Origin: Parvularia atlantis
Lineage: Eukaryota; Opisthokonta; Rotosphaerida
Length of the DNA: 64,000 nt
Direction: 5' to 3'
NCBI GenBank assembly: GCA_943704415.1
Contig: CALSCO010002237.1
Location: forward strand, 1 to 64,000
Within the stretch, counting starts at the first letter, position 1. Each line of letters starts with the position of its first letter. Positions 12,624-23,207 of this stretch are shown piece by piece. The position numbers were made by a program, and so were the translations under genes. Below the pieces are notes generated by a model, which made no database searches, had not been told where the DNA came from, and saw only the letters and a list, made by a program, of their open reading frames with translations.

Positions 12624-12668
12624 GCTGGGATTGGTGGCGATCGAAACGTGCACATTTCGCCGTCGTTC
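12624..12668. promoter_or_regulatory. 45-base bidirectional spacer between eIF4E and WD40 start codons
   Basis: All DNA between the two divergent ATGs is 45 bases. It contains an inverted CCAAT word (ggattggtg near 12628-12636). Either both transcripts start here with almost no 5' UTR, or each promoter lies within the other gene. Function is inferred from position. Confidence 0.5.
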
Positions 12669-14704
12669 ATGTTCCGCACGGACGGTGCGGGCGAGGCGCG
12701 CAAGAAGGCGCCAGGCGCGGGCGGCGCGGCGTCGGCGCAGTCGTCGTCGTCGTCCGAGGCGTTCCTGCGCGACCAGCTCGAGGCGAGCAACAAGGAGATC
12801 AAGCAGCTCAAGCTGCGCATCGACACACTCGAGAAGGAGAACCAGCAGCTCAAGAAGTCGGTGTACGATCTCAGCTTCCGGTGCGCGTCGACGTGGGACG
12901 TGCGGCCGTGGGGCGGCTGACGCGATCGTGCGCATCGCGCAGCGCATCGCCCCAGACGCGCCCCGGCGCCTTTGATCTCGACGCCGCGCTCGACAGCCAG
13001 GGATCGCCCGCGCCGACGATGCCGCCGCCGGCCGTGCGCGCCGATGCGGTCGCGGCGACGACGCCCGGTGCGCCGCAGCCCGGACAATGCGTGAGCACCT
13101 GCTCATTGCCGCACAGTCACGCCCGCATCGGCCATGGGGCGCGACAAGGACGCGCGCCTGCTCCACCCGAAGCACGAGCTGCGGGGCCACACGGGCGCGG
13201 TCTACGCCGTCCAGTTCTCGCACTGCGGGCGCTTCCTCGCCTCTGGCTCGTTCGACAAGACCGTGCGCGTCTGGGACGCGATGACACCGACCGAGGCACG
13301 TCGCCTGCGACAGCTCATGCAGCGCGCACGCTGACCCTAACACACACCGCGCAGCTCAAGCGCCTCGACAGGCACGCGCTCAACGTGGCCGACCTCGCCT
13401 GGTCGTGGGACTCGGCCGCGCTGCTCTCGGGCGGCTACGACCAGACGTGCGTGCTGTGGGACGTCGAGGCGGCCAAGAGCGCCGCGGTGCACAAGGTCGA
13501 CGGCTTTGTGCTCGCGATGGCGTTCGGCGTCGGCTGTGCGCGCGCCCCCTTATATGCGCGTGACCGATCTGACTCGCCACCCCAGCGAACGACGTCTACT
13601 ACGCCGGCACGAGCCGGAAGCAGATCTGCCTGTTTGACCGGCGTAAGCCCGGCGAGCCGCCCGTGTCCGTGGCCAACGACGCAATGGTCAACACGCTGTG
13701 CGCGCGTGCCGCTCGGTTCCACGCATCGTGCACGCCGCTCACGACGGCGGCGCGCACAGCTGCAGCGTCGGCGACGAGTACACGGTTGTGACGGGCGACA
13801 GCGACGGCGCGCTGAAGGTGTGGGACATGCGCGCGGGTAAGTGCCTCGAGAGCTTCGCAAACGACACGGCACACAAGGCCATCTCGCACGTGCACGTGGC
13901 ACGGCGCGGCAAAGGTGCGCCTCGCGTCACGTGTGCGGCCCGTGCTGAGCGCGCCGGCCGCAGACGAGGACGACCTGCGCTTCCTTGCGGCCAACTCGTA
14001 CGACAACGGTGCGCCGCATGCACGCGTCGTTGCGTGTGCGCGCGCGTGACACGGCCGCGGGGGGCGCCAGTGCTGCGCGTGTACGACCGCGGCAACACCA
14101 TTTCGCCCTTTACGCCCAAGCTCGTGCACGCACTCAAGGCGCACCGCAACCAGAACTGGCCCATCCGCAGCTCGTTCTTCGTCGGGCCCGAGTGTGCGTG
14201 GCTGCACCCGGCGCCGCACGCCGGCTGACGCGCGCTGCAGACACCGCAATACACCCGTCCGTGCGTCAGCACACGTCCGAGCTGTCGGCGGACGACCACG
14301 ACGAGTCGCAGCTCGACCTCAGCGTCAACGGGATAACGTGCGCGGCCGTCGTGCGCATGCACCGTGCCGGATGCTCACGGCGGGGTCGCCCGCATCCACC
14401 AGGGTTAACGGGACGCGGACGGCAGAGCAGTCGCTCCTGCTCGCGACTGGCAGCGCCGACTCGTACGCGTACGTGTACGACGTGAGCGGGCACGAGGTGC
14501 GCGCCTTGCGTCGTGCCGCGGTCGCCAACTCACGCACGTGACTCGCAGGGCTCGGCCGAGCTCGTGCAGCGTCTCGAGGGTCACTCGGACCGCGTCTACG
14601 CCGCCGCGTTCCACCCGTCCGGCAAGCCGTACCTCGCGACGGGCTCGGCTGACTTTTCCGTGCGGCTGTGGAGCACAAAGGCCCGCGCGCCCCTGCACTC
14701 GTGA
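12669..14704 (+). CDS. WD40 repeat protein with N-terminal coiled coil
   Basis: Probably a scaffold. It starts MFRTDGAGEARKK, followed by a Ser-rich stretch and a strong heptad coiled coil (EIKQLKLRIDTLEKENQQL). After a Pro/Ala linker come WD40 repeats: GHTGAVYAVQFS...VRVWD, NVADLAWSWDS...VLWD, a third with ICLFD, YTVVTGDSDGALKVWD, LRVYD, SLLLATGSADSYAYVYD and GHSDRVYAAAFHP...VRLW, about seven blades, one propeller. Eight or so GTGCG-type introns interrupt the repeats; a segment with HRNQNWPIRSSFF lies between blades five and six. Coiled coil plus WD40 recalls ATG16 or similar adaptors, but I see no diagnostic ATG5-binding sequence and leave it unassigned. Confidence 0.8.
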
Positions 14705-14773
14705 GCGCTGCGGTGCCTCTGCAGAAAAGTGTACAACAAGTTGCCTGAGCTGGGTTGCTCGATGCGTGCGGAT

Positions 14774-17045
14774 CTATGCTTGTGCGATCGCGACGGCCGT
14801 GCGCACGTACGGCTGATGCAGCACGGAGAGCAGCCCCGGCAGCAAGTGCACCGCCGTGGCCGAGGCCGCAAAGCCCGCGATCGGCGTCCCGTCGTCATCG
14901 TCGCTGTCATCCGGGCCTGGGAGGCGCACGCGGCGCAGCTGCGGCGGCTGAGTTTTGTCGTTGTCGTGCACGGGCACGATCACGACCGCGTCGACCGTGC
15001 ACGCCAGCACGTTGGGCGGCGCCTCGGCCGGCCGGCTGCCCGCGCCAAGTGCCAGCAGCGCCTGCGTGAGCTGCACCTGCGTCGGGTCCTAGTCGAGCGA
15101 TCAGCCCAGGCGCAAGCATGGGCGCCACATGCACCTTGAGCGCAAACAAGTGTAGCAGCCCGTCGTGCGGCGAGGCCTGCGGTGTCGCTTTGATGCCGTT
15201 GACCGGCGCGTTGGCATTGGCCACGACGACCGCGGCAAAGTTGCCTGGCGCGCGCACAGCAAACCGTCAACGCCCAGACACGGACACGCGACGCACGAGC
15301 GCACCCGTCACACTCCGCCACCCAGCCGCCGTCAGGTTGGCCGCGCTCGTCAACGCCGGGGTGACGGGTCCGTAGTGCCCTCTCCGCGATCGCCGGTCGT
15401 CCTCGTCATCCTGCTCGGCGTCGCCGGCGTCGCGCGCACTCAGCTGCGCCTCGAAGCGCTCGTCGTCGTCGGTCGAAGGCACTGCGCCGCAGCTGGATCA
15501 CAAAGCGTTGCGGCAGTCGGCACGCGCGCACCAGCACCGAGACCGGGCGAGGATGCAGGCGCCACCAGGCGCGCCGCGGCCTCGGCACTCTCGGCCGACG
15601 TCACAACTGGCGCGACCTGGCTTGGCGACAAGACGGCGCGGTAGAACACCTGGCCGACGTACGCGCTCGCATGGCGCGCCAGCTGGTGCAGGTGCGTGCG
15701 CGCCGTGAGTGCTCCGACGCCACAGAGTAAAGCTGTTCGCACCTGGAACCACGCCGACAGCGGCGAGCTGTTGGGCGGCAGGTCGTTGATCGCGCCCCAG
15801 CTGACGAGCGTCGGCAAGAACACGCGCCGGCCGTGCCGCATGACCGCCATCATGTCGAGCGGCCGCCGCTTGCCTGCGGTGCGCGCTGAGAACGACCTGC
15901 CCTCAAGCGCGCAGCACGTCCGCACCCTTGATCATCGAGTAGACCGCCGTGGCGAGCGAGCCAAAGCCGAGGGCGCTAGCGATCGTGTTCTTGCGGCCTG
16001 CCGCGCGCAGCGTGAGTGGGCGCGTTCGGTCGCAGCAGCGGGGCGGCAGCGGCACCGAGCGGGAGGACGATGATCGGCACAGCGGCCGCACGCGGCCAGT
16101 CCTTGCGCGCGAGCATGCCGTTGAGCAGCTCGAGCACGGTGTCGTCGCCGCCAACCACGACCACGGCGTCGTAGGCGATGCGCGGTACGGGCGGCGCGGC
16201 CTCGCTCAGCACGGGGCAGAAGCAGCGGCCGATTTCGCGCGCGTGGCCGGGCATGAGCGTGACGCTGGCGTCGAACACGATCCCGGCGTGGAGCAGAACG
16301 GGGCGGAGGTACTGCGCGCGGCGCATCAGCCACCAGTGGGTCATGCGCGCGCTCAGCCTCACCCGCACGAGCTCGACGCTGTCTGCCGCGCCGGCCGTTG
16401 GGTTGATCACGACCTTGAAGCGGCGCGGCAGCACGACTTGCCCGCCTGCCGTGCGCGCCGTGAGTCTCGGTGCTCGTGCGCGCGGGCCGCCCCAGTCGCG
16501 CACGTTCGAACGGGTCGCCGCGCATCGCCGCCGTGAGCGCGTCGACCCACTCGCGCGCCGCGGCCTTGCGCTCGGCCTCGCTGCGGCCGCCGATCGGTCA
16601 GCGGCACGGCGGCGGCGCACGGGCCGACCGCACCTCGCGCCGTCGCAGGCGAAGCGCAGCTCGTCAAACAGCGCGTATCGCTCCTTGCGGTTCACCAGTA
16701 GGTCGAGCGGCGGGAGGCGCTGGAGGCGGAAGCCGCCGGGCCGTTTGCCGTCCTCGTGCGCGCCGAGCAGCTCGGGCAGCTGCAGATGCACGGTAGCCGC
16801 TGCCACACGCGTGCCGCCGGGGGTTCAGCGGGCGCGCCGACGATGAGCGCGGCGGTCGCTCGCACCCTTCGCATCGCCCGCGAGGCGCGTCAGGCTCAGC
16901 GCCGTGTGCGTGAGGACCGCGTGGAACAGGTCGTCGCGGTGTCGCAGCTGCGCACGGCGTCAGCATCCGCGCCCAAGCACAAGAGCATGCGCGCGAGCGA
17001 GCGCACCGGGCCGTCCAGCAGCACGGCGTCGTCCGCGCGACGCAT
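14774..17045 (-). CDS. Sphingosine/diacylglycerol-kinase-family lipid kinase, divergent
   Basis: Predicted ATP-dependent lipid kinase. The start at 17045 gives MRRADDAVLLDGP, spliced to LRHRDDLFHAVLTHT. The catalytic domain shows FKVVINPTAG, a helix ending PGHAREI, the glycine-rich loop VVVVGGDDTVLELLNG, VPIIVLPLG then RKNTIASALGF (the GSGNALA position of sphingosine kinases), and LPTLVSWGAINDL, matching the sphingosine/ceramide kinase C4 block. The C-terminal part (LLHLFALK, then VQLTQALLALG and VDAVVIVPV) follows the usual beta-sandwich order. Oddities: the loop reads GGDDT instead of GGDGT, and GSGN is GRKN, so activity is uncertain. It is convergent with the WD40 gene, 69 bases between stops. 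Confidence 0.75.
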
Positions 17046-17090
17046 GATGCGGAGGCGCGGTGACGATGTGCTGCAAAGGAGGCACGGGCG

Positions 17091-17100
17091 AGAATATAAT
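17091..17100 (-). promoter_or_regulatory. TATA-like element upstream of the lipid kinase gene
   Basis: The AT-only word in agaatataat stands out in GC-rich DNA. On the minus strand it reads attatattct and lies about 46-55 bases upstream of the lipid kinase ATG. Assignment is by sequence and position only. Confidence 0.3.
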
Positions 17101-17185
17101 GAGCCAGATCTGCCTCCGCGGCTCGCCCACTCGTTGCGCGCGCAGTGCATGTGCCACACGGAAACAACAAAAACAAAGCAGGCGC

Positions 17186-20100
17186 TCACAGCTTCTTCAA
17201 CTCGAGGATGCTGCGGATCTGCAGGTACGGGTTGTCGATGATGCGCTCGTCGTTGGCCTGCTGCGCCTTGGCAAGCAGCCCCGCCAGCAGCGTGCGGAAC
17301 TGCTCCGGCCGCTCCGACTTGATCTGCGCGCCGGGCGCGGTAAGCTGCGAGTGCCGCGCCCCTGCTGTGGCCGCGCGCACCTGGTCGACGAGGAACCGGC
17401 TTGCGTGGTACGCCAGCTGCGGGTCGCGCGAGCCGAGCAGCGTCTTGTAAAAGTTCATGCCGCCGATGCTGCGACGCCGCCCGTCAGCACGGCGCGCGGC
17501 ACAGAGCGCGGCGCACCTCTCGAGCAGCCGCTTGGATCGGCACTGCTCCATCATGAGCACGAGCAGGACGGCACGGATGTTGCGGTGCTGCGCGCGGCGT
17601 CATCAGCCGCACACGAGCGCCCCGCTGCGGGCCACGCACCTGGTCGCGCAGCAGGTGCACAAACATGTGGTGGAAGATCGAGATGTTGACCTTGCTCAAG
17701 ATCTTGTACGACACGACGGCCCCGCCCTGCCGCCCCGCACGCGCGCGCGCACGTCAGTACGCCTGTTGCACTACGAGCCGCGCGCACCTGAAGGAAGCGG
17801 TTGTACCAGAGGTCCGCCCGCTGCGGCCCGCTGTCGGCGGCTGCAGCGAGGGTTAGCGCCGCGCTGTGCGGTGCCCGGAGCGCGCACACCAAAGTCGATG
17901 AAGATCATGCTGAAGACGATATCAAACATGATCAGCAGGTGTGTTTCGTCCTTCTCCTGCACGTTCACGAGCCGCGACAGCTTGTCATTGAGGAAGTTCA
18001 TTGTGATCGTCAGGTCGCTCTCGCTCCACGCCGAGCCGAGCTGCGATGCCGCGCGCGCGCAAGGGCGGATCAGTCGCCGCCCTCACGGTGTCCGCACGGA
18101 GGCTGCGAACCTTGTGCACGCGGTAGCGCATGATCTTGTCCACGATCTGCAGGTACGACAGCCGCTCCTGCTCGCGCGCGCGCGCGCAGGTGCTCAGACT
18201 TGCGGTCCGCGACAAGCCAGCGTTGCACCGCACCGCCTTCTGCTGCACCATGTTGTTGAGCACGGTGTCGACCGCGCGCCCGATCGTCTCGTTCATCTTG
18301 GCCGGCTCGTCAACGCGGTACGTCTGCGCCCCGCCGTGAGCACGCGCGCGCCATCCGCAGCCCGTTCGCACCTGGCACAGGCTGAACATCCACTGGATGC
18401 CCTGCCGCCGCTCGTAGCCCGAGTCGCTCGAGATGAGGCTCTTGATCGCCTGCTGCACGGCCTTGCCAACCTCGCCGGTCTCGGCCACACTGGCGCCTGA
18501 CGTCAGCAGCAGCGTGACAACGACCGCACGCGTGCGCGCGCACTTCTTCACCAGCGGCTCGAGCTCGCGCTCCAGCTTGACGTGCGCCTGCGCCATCCGC
18601 TCCATCTCGTACAGCACGGCGACGAGCAGCGACTTGTTGAGTGCCTCGATCGTCGACGCGACGGACGGGTCGCGCTGCGGCGTCGTCATCAGCGAGCGTG
18701 TGCGCGCCGATGTCCCGCCTGCGTCGCACCTTGGCTGCGTCCTGCGAGATGAAGCGCACGATGGCCTCGCTCGCGCGCGGCGGGACGTAGCGGAACCAGG
18801 ACTGGAACATGTGCGCGGCGCCGAGCCGGTGCAGCACCTTTTGTGCGCACGCGCGTGTGAGCGGAAGGCGCACACGTGCCGCAGGCCTTGCGCGCACCTG
18901 CAGCACCATGTCCGCGTCTGTGCTGTCAATGACGCCGCTGCCGCCAAGGTGCGAGATCGCGCAGTCGAAGATGATCACAAACAGATTCTCGGCCTCCTGC
19001 GCCGCGCGTGACTGCTCGTACAGGCTGATGATGAAGTCTATCCCGTCGATATCTGCCGCACGCGCGGCGTCAGTCGCTTGCGGCCGACGGTACGCGGCAC
19101 GTGCGCACCCTCGAGCGTGGTCATGTCCAGCGGTGACTGCTCGTCGTCGTACAGCAGGTTGACGATCATTGCCACGACGTGCGGCCGCACCACGTCCGAC
19201 AGGTTGCCGTGCCGGATGAACGCGGCCAACACGCGCGGATCGACCATGCGAACCCTGCGCGCGGCGGCAGATGCGGCAGATGAGCGAGCGCAACGACCAA
19301 CGCAGTTTGGTGGCGCACTTGTCCTGGTCGATCACGCCGTTGGCCGCCACAAAGAAGAGGAAGCAGTTGAACGCGGTCTCCCACACGGACGAGTCGCACA
19401 CGCGCCGGTGAATAAGGAACAGGAGCATCTCGCACAGTTTGTCGTACAAGTCCAGCAGCACGCTCTCGATCTGCTCCAGGTCTGCGTGCGCACGGCACGG
19501 CGCAGCTCAGCACACGCATGCGCAGCACGGGTGGCGCGCGCGCACTCTCCACCAGCCGCGGCTGCGTCGTCAGGAAGCTCGGCACGCCGCCCTCGACCGC
19601 GGCCGCCTCGACCGGGTCGAACCGCGGCACGTTCTCCGAGATCAGGTTAGTGTGGATGGCCAGGTTGAACAGCAGGTTGAACGCGTGGATCTACAGCGCG
19701 CTGCTCAGCTGCAGACCAGCAGCGCGTGCCCGCACGGACCTTCGACTCGGCCGGCCCCTCAAGCATCTCCAGGAACAGCGCCAGGATCTCGCGCACGACC
19801 GAGAGGTTGCCGCTGCAGTACTGGTCCACGAGCACCTGCACGCGCGAGCATGAGCACCGCGCAACACGTCCTGCACGCGCGCGCTGAGCGCGACCTTGAC
19901 CATGATCTTGGACGCGGTCAGCCGCTCCTCGGCGTGCTGGCTCGTGCTCGGCGTGACTGCGGCGTTGGTGACTATCGCGAGCTTGTCGGTCGGGAGGTCG
20001 AGCGCGGGCTGCTCGCTGTAGAATTTGTAGGCAAATAGCTGCGGCGCTATGACGGCCTTAGGCATCTGGCCCGACTCCTTGTACACCTTGGACTCCTCGC

Positions 20101-21074
20101 TGGCGCGCGCGTGTGGGCACGCATGCGATGCACGGTGGCATGGCGCGCACCTCTTTTTGGCTTTGCTGACGGTCTCTATCCTCTGCATCGTCTGCGCATA
20201 GTCGCCCAGGCGGATCGCGTCGTCGTCGTGCACGATCTCGAAGCGCCCGCTCGGCGCCGCACGCATGTCAAAGTGCCCGCCAAACAGGTCGAGGTAGTTG
20301 AGCGCCCACGGCGCCGTGGCCGTCAGCGGCGCAAAGGCGACGGCGCGCGTGCGGGCGGTCATGATGTTGGCGATGATGTTGGTGCGCCGCTGCGGCTGCG
20401 ATCGGGCGCGCTGCGGCGCCGTCACGGCCTCGTGCGCAGAGCTGCCGTTGCGCTGCTGCTGCTGCGATAGCGGCCGCGCTGGCGAGTCGTGCGCAGCGAC
20501 CTCCGGGTCGGACGCGCCCTCGTCGGCCGTGCCGCGTCTCCCGGCGGCGTCGCCGGCGTCCGGCACGCCGCTGCGCCTGCGCGCGATGATGTTCTGCAGG
20601 AAGAGCGCGCTCTGCGCACGACGGTGCCGCGTCGGCCCGACGCCGTGCGCAGGCAGCGTGCACGCACCTTGACGACGGCGTCGTTTGGGCAGTTCTCGAT
20701 CACGCTCTCGCAGAACGCGTGCAGCTGCGCCCTTACGTCGGGCGACGGCTCGTACTCGGGCAGGTGCACGCGCAGCAGCCGGACGCAGCGGTTGACGAGC
20801 TCGGCACCGGTCGAGCGGTCGCTGGCGGCGCGCTCGAGCACGCTGAGGTACACTAGGGGTTCCGCGAATAAACACCTTGCGCCGCGTCGCTCCGGCCCGC
20901 ATCCGCCCGCATCCGCCCGCCCGCACGCGCATGACATCGCCCGGCACGCGCACCGAGGTCCGCCGTCTTCGCGTCTTGCAGGTACTTGAGCAGCTCGGGC
21001 GCGGCCGCGCTCGCCGCCCCGCCCGCCGTGGCCGCCGCGACAAGCGACGCGACGCGCTCGCGGAGCGCAGCCAT
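17186..21074 (-). CDS. Large helical protein of unknown function
   Basis: I do not recognise the family. The start at 21074 gives MAALRERVASLVAAATAGG. A first splice joins KTADL to VYLSVLERAASD. The chain of roughly 16-18 exons reads as amphipathic helices with conserved-looking blocks: NYLDLFGGHFDMR, VDQYCSGNLSVVREIL, KLCEMLLFLIHRR, WETAFNCFLFFVAANGVID, VVRPHVVAMIVNLLYDDEQSP, FVIIFDCAISHLGGSG, ETHLLIMFDIVFSMIFIDFG and FYKTLLGSRDPQLAYHASRF. It ends NPYLQIRSILELKKL. A disordered Gln/Ser insert lies near 20400-20560. The pattern suggests an ARM/HEAT-like solenoid of about 1,000 residues. No membrane segment or catalytic motif is evident. The well-kept hydrophobic blocks argue for a real conserved gene. 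Confidence 0.7.
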
Positions 21075-21110
21075 GCTTTTCGCGCTCACTGAGATCAGCG
21101 AGTACCCAGC
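21075..21110. promoter_or_regulatory. 36-base bidirectional spacer (helical protein / bL12m)
   Basis: Only 36 bases separate the two divergent ATGs at 21074 (-) and 21111 (+). No TATA or CCAAT word is seen. A ttttcgcg word lies next to the minus-strand ATG. Confidence 0.45.
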
Positions 21111-21855
21111 ATGGCAGCGGCCCTTCGGTGCGAGCGGCGCGGCTCTGTCTCTGGCCGCTCACGCCGCCGCCGCCGCGCGCGTAGACGACCCCTCGCGGCC
21201 GCGGCGGCATGGGCAGCGGCACCGCGCGCCGTGGTGGCGCGGAGGCTGGCCACGGCGGCAGCGGCCGGCGAGGGCGACAAGCTCGCGCCCCCCGCACCGC
21301 CCGGCAAGGCCGGCGCGGCCAGCCCCAAGATCGAGCAGCTCGTGGGCGACATCGCCAAGCTGACGCTGCTCGAGACGGCCGAGCTCGTGACCGTGCTCAA
21401 GCAAAGGCTCAACATCGCCGACGTCCAGATGGCCGCCCCGGTCGCGGCCGCCGCCGCGCCTGCCGCCGGCGCCGGTGTGGGCGCGGCCGCTGCGGTGGGC
21501 CCCCCCCTCGTGCGCCGTTCGCGGGCTGAGGGCTGAGCCGCCGCCGCCACCGCACGCACAGGAGGCCAAGCCCGCGGCCGAGAAGACCGAATTCAAGGTC
21601 AAGCTCGAGTCGTTCGACGCGGCGCAGAAGGTTAACCTGATCAAGGCCGTGAAGGAGATCGTCAAGGACCTGAACCTGATCGCCGTGCGCCTGTCTATCC
21701 GCGCCCGTGCGACCCGCGAGCTTACACCCGCCGTGCAGGCCAAGAAGTTTGTCGAGGAGGCGCCCAAGGTGCTTAAGGAAAGCGCGTCCAAGGAGGAGGC
21801 GCAGAAGATCAAGGCCGACCTCGAAAAGCTCGGCGCCAAGATCACGGTCGAGTGA
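21111..21855 (+). CDS. MRPL12: Mitochondrial ribosomal protein bL12m
   Basis: Stalk protein of the mitochondrial large subunit that recruits translation factors. Exons 21111-21127, 21185-21494, 21562-21684 and 21739-21855 sum to 188 codons plus stop. Residues 1-30 or so (MAALRRPL-like, Arg/Ala-rich, no acids) look like a mitochondrial presequence. Then comes the dimerisation helix region (KIEQLVGDIAKLTLLETAEL), an Ala/Gly hinge, and the globular C-terminal domain (EKTEFKVKLESFDAAQKVNLIKAVKEI and KFVEEAPKVLKESASKEEA), ending KLGAKITVE. The second intron falls inside the Ala-rich hinge. The tail-to-tail gap to the next gene is about 100 bases. Confidence 0.93.
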
Positions 21856-21953
21856 GTGCGCCAAGCGACGGCGCGAGGCACAGCCGTGAGCAACGCCGTG
21901 GCGCGCGTGGGGCGGAGCAGCGCGCGCGACGCGAAAACAAGTGGCATGGCACA

Positions 21954-23171
21954 TTACACTGCGAACGGCAGCGTATGAGCGGCGCAGGGCACGCACGGCA
22001 TGGCGCAACACGCGCGCGCGCGCACGTTTGTCAAGCACGACCGCGACGGTGCTCAGCAGGCTGTTGACCGAGTTGACTAGGTCGAGGTTGCGTGCGTTCG
22101 AGCGCACGGTCGCGATCGTCGCGCTCAGGTTGTCGGTGACGGCGGCCAGGTCCTGGTCGCGCGCCACCGTGCGCGCGTCCGCCTCCAGCTGGTCGCGCAG
22201 CTCGGCCAGCTGCGACAGGAAGTCGTGCGTGGCCTCGACTTTCTGCGTCGCCGGCAGTCGTCAGTGCGTGGCAGAGCGCGCGAGGCTGTACGGACGCACC
22301 TGCCGCTGCTGCTCGTCCTGCCGATGCGCCTGGCGCAGCTCCTCGAGCTCGGCCTGGCAGCGCTGTGCAGGTCGCAGGTGCTGTGAGCGCGACCTGCACA
22401 GTGCACAGCGCCGAGCAGCGCACCGCGCGGTCCTGTCGCACGCTCAGCAGCTCCTCGCGCAGCCGGCGCTGCTGCGTCGCCGAGCGCTTGAGCGCGGCTT
22501 GCATCAGCCGATGCTCGTCCACGAGCTCGTCCTGCGCCGTCAGCTCAAAGTCGATCTCGCGCTCGAACGCGTCCAGCTCCGGCACGCGCTCGTTGGCGTC
22601 AGCGAGCACTTGCCTGTGCACACACGCGCGCGCGCGCGCGTGTGAGCCGATGTGCACTGCGGACTGCGGTCTGCTTGGGGGCACCGGTACTCGGCAAAGG
22701 CGCTGCTGATCGTCGCGAGCAGGACGTCGACCTCGTTGACCGCGCGCTTCTCGCTGCCAAACTTCTGCACGGCGAGGCGCATGCGTCCGGCGTTGGGTGC
22801 AGGCTCGGCAGGTGCTGCTGCTGGTGTTGCTGCTGCTGGAGGCACGATACGGGCCGGCGAGGGCGACTGCATGCGTGCCGGTGAGGACGTCGCGGGCCCC
22901 GCTCGCGCAGGGGCCGCCGGTGCCAGTGCGGGCGACGACGACGCGGCGTCTGTTCGGCGCCGCTTTGGGCTGGGCGGCGACGGCACGTCGGCAGGCGGCG
23001 GCGGCGGCGGCGGCGGCTGCGCGGGAGAGCCGACGATGGCGAAGCTGCGGATCGTCGCCTGGCGCTGCCTGCGAGCGCGGCGGCGGGCTGAGCGCGAGCG
23101 TGCGGGGGGCGGCAGCGGCAGGGCGCAACGGACCCAGTTGGGCGCCGTCTCAGCAGCGCGCGCGCATCCAT
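21954..23171 (-). CDS. Coiled-coil protein of unknown function
   Basis: No family recognised. The start at 23171 gives MDARALLRRRPTG, spliced in phase to QRQATIRSFAIVGSPAQ. There follows a Pro/Ser/Ala-rich disordered region with a basic patch (PKRRRTD), then a segment with FGSEKRAVNEVDVLLATI. A long coiled-coil-forming region comes next (FEREIDFELTAQDELVDEH, QQRRLREELLSVRQD, THDFLSQLAELRDQLEAD), with conserved-looking helices to the end (NLDLVNSVNSLL). A last splice predicts a tiny exon coding Leu-stop at 21954-21959; that end is tentative. The layout resembles kinetochore or nuclear-envelope coiled-coil proteins, but no specific match can be claimed. Confidence 0.55.
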
Positions 23172-23207
23172 CTTGGCTGTTGCGCAGACCCAGCCAGACA
23201 AGACGCA
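23172..23207. promoter_or_regulatory. 36-base bidirectional spacer (coiled-coil protein / Churchill)
   Basis: Only 36 bases lie between the ATGs at 23171 (-) and 23208 (+). No standard core-promoter word is visible. Confidence 0.45.

Noticed and set aside
12648-12668. Earlier in-frame start for the WD40 gene at 12648
   Set aside because: That codon is GTG, not ATG; ATG 12669 is the first normal start.
20400-20570. Breakpoint splitting the helical protein into two genes at its Gln/Ser-rich insert
   Set aside because: Reading phase continues from SALFLQNIIARRR through the insert to TNIIANIMTARTRAV without a stop or a start-like context.
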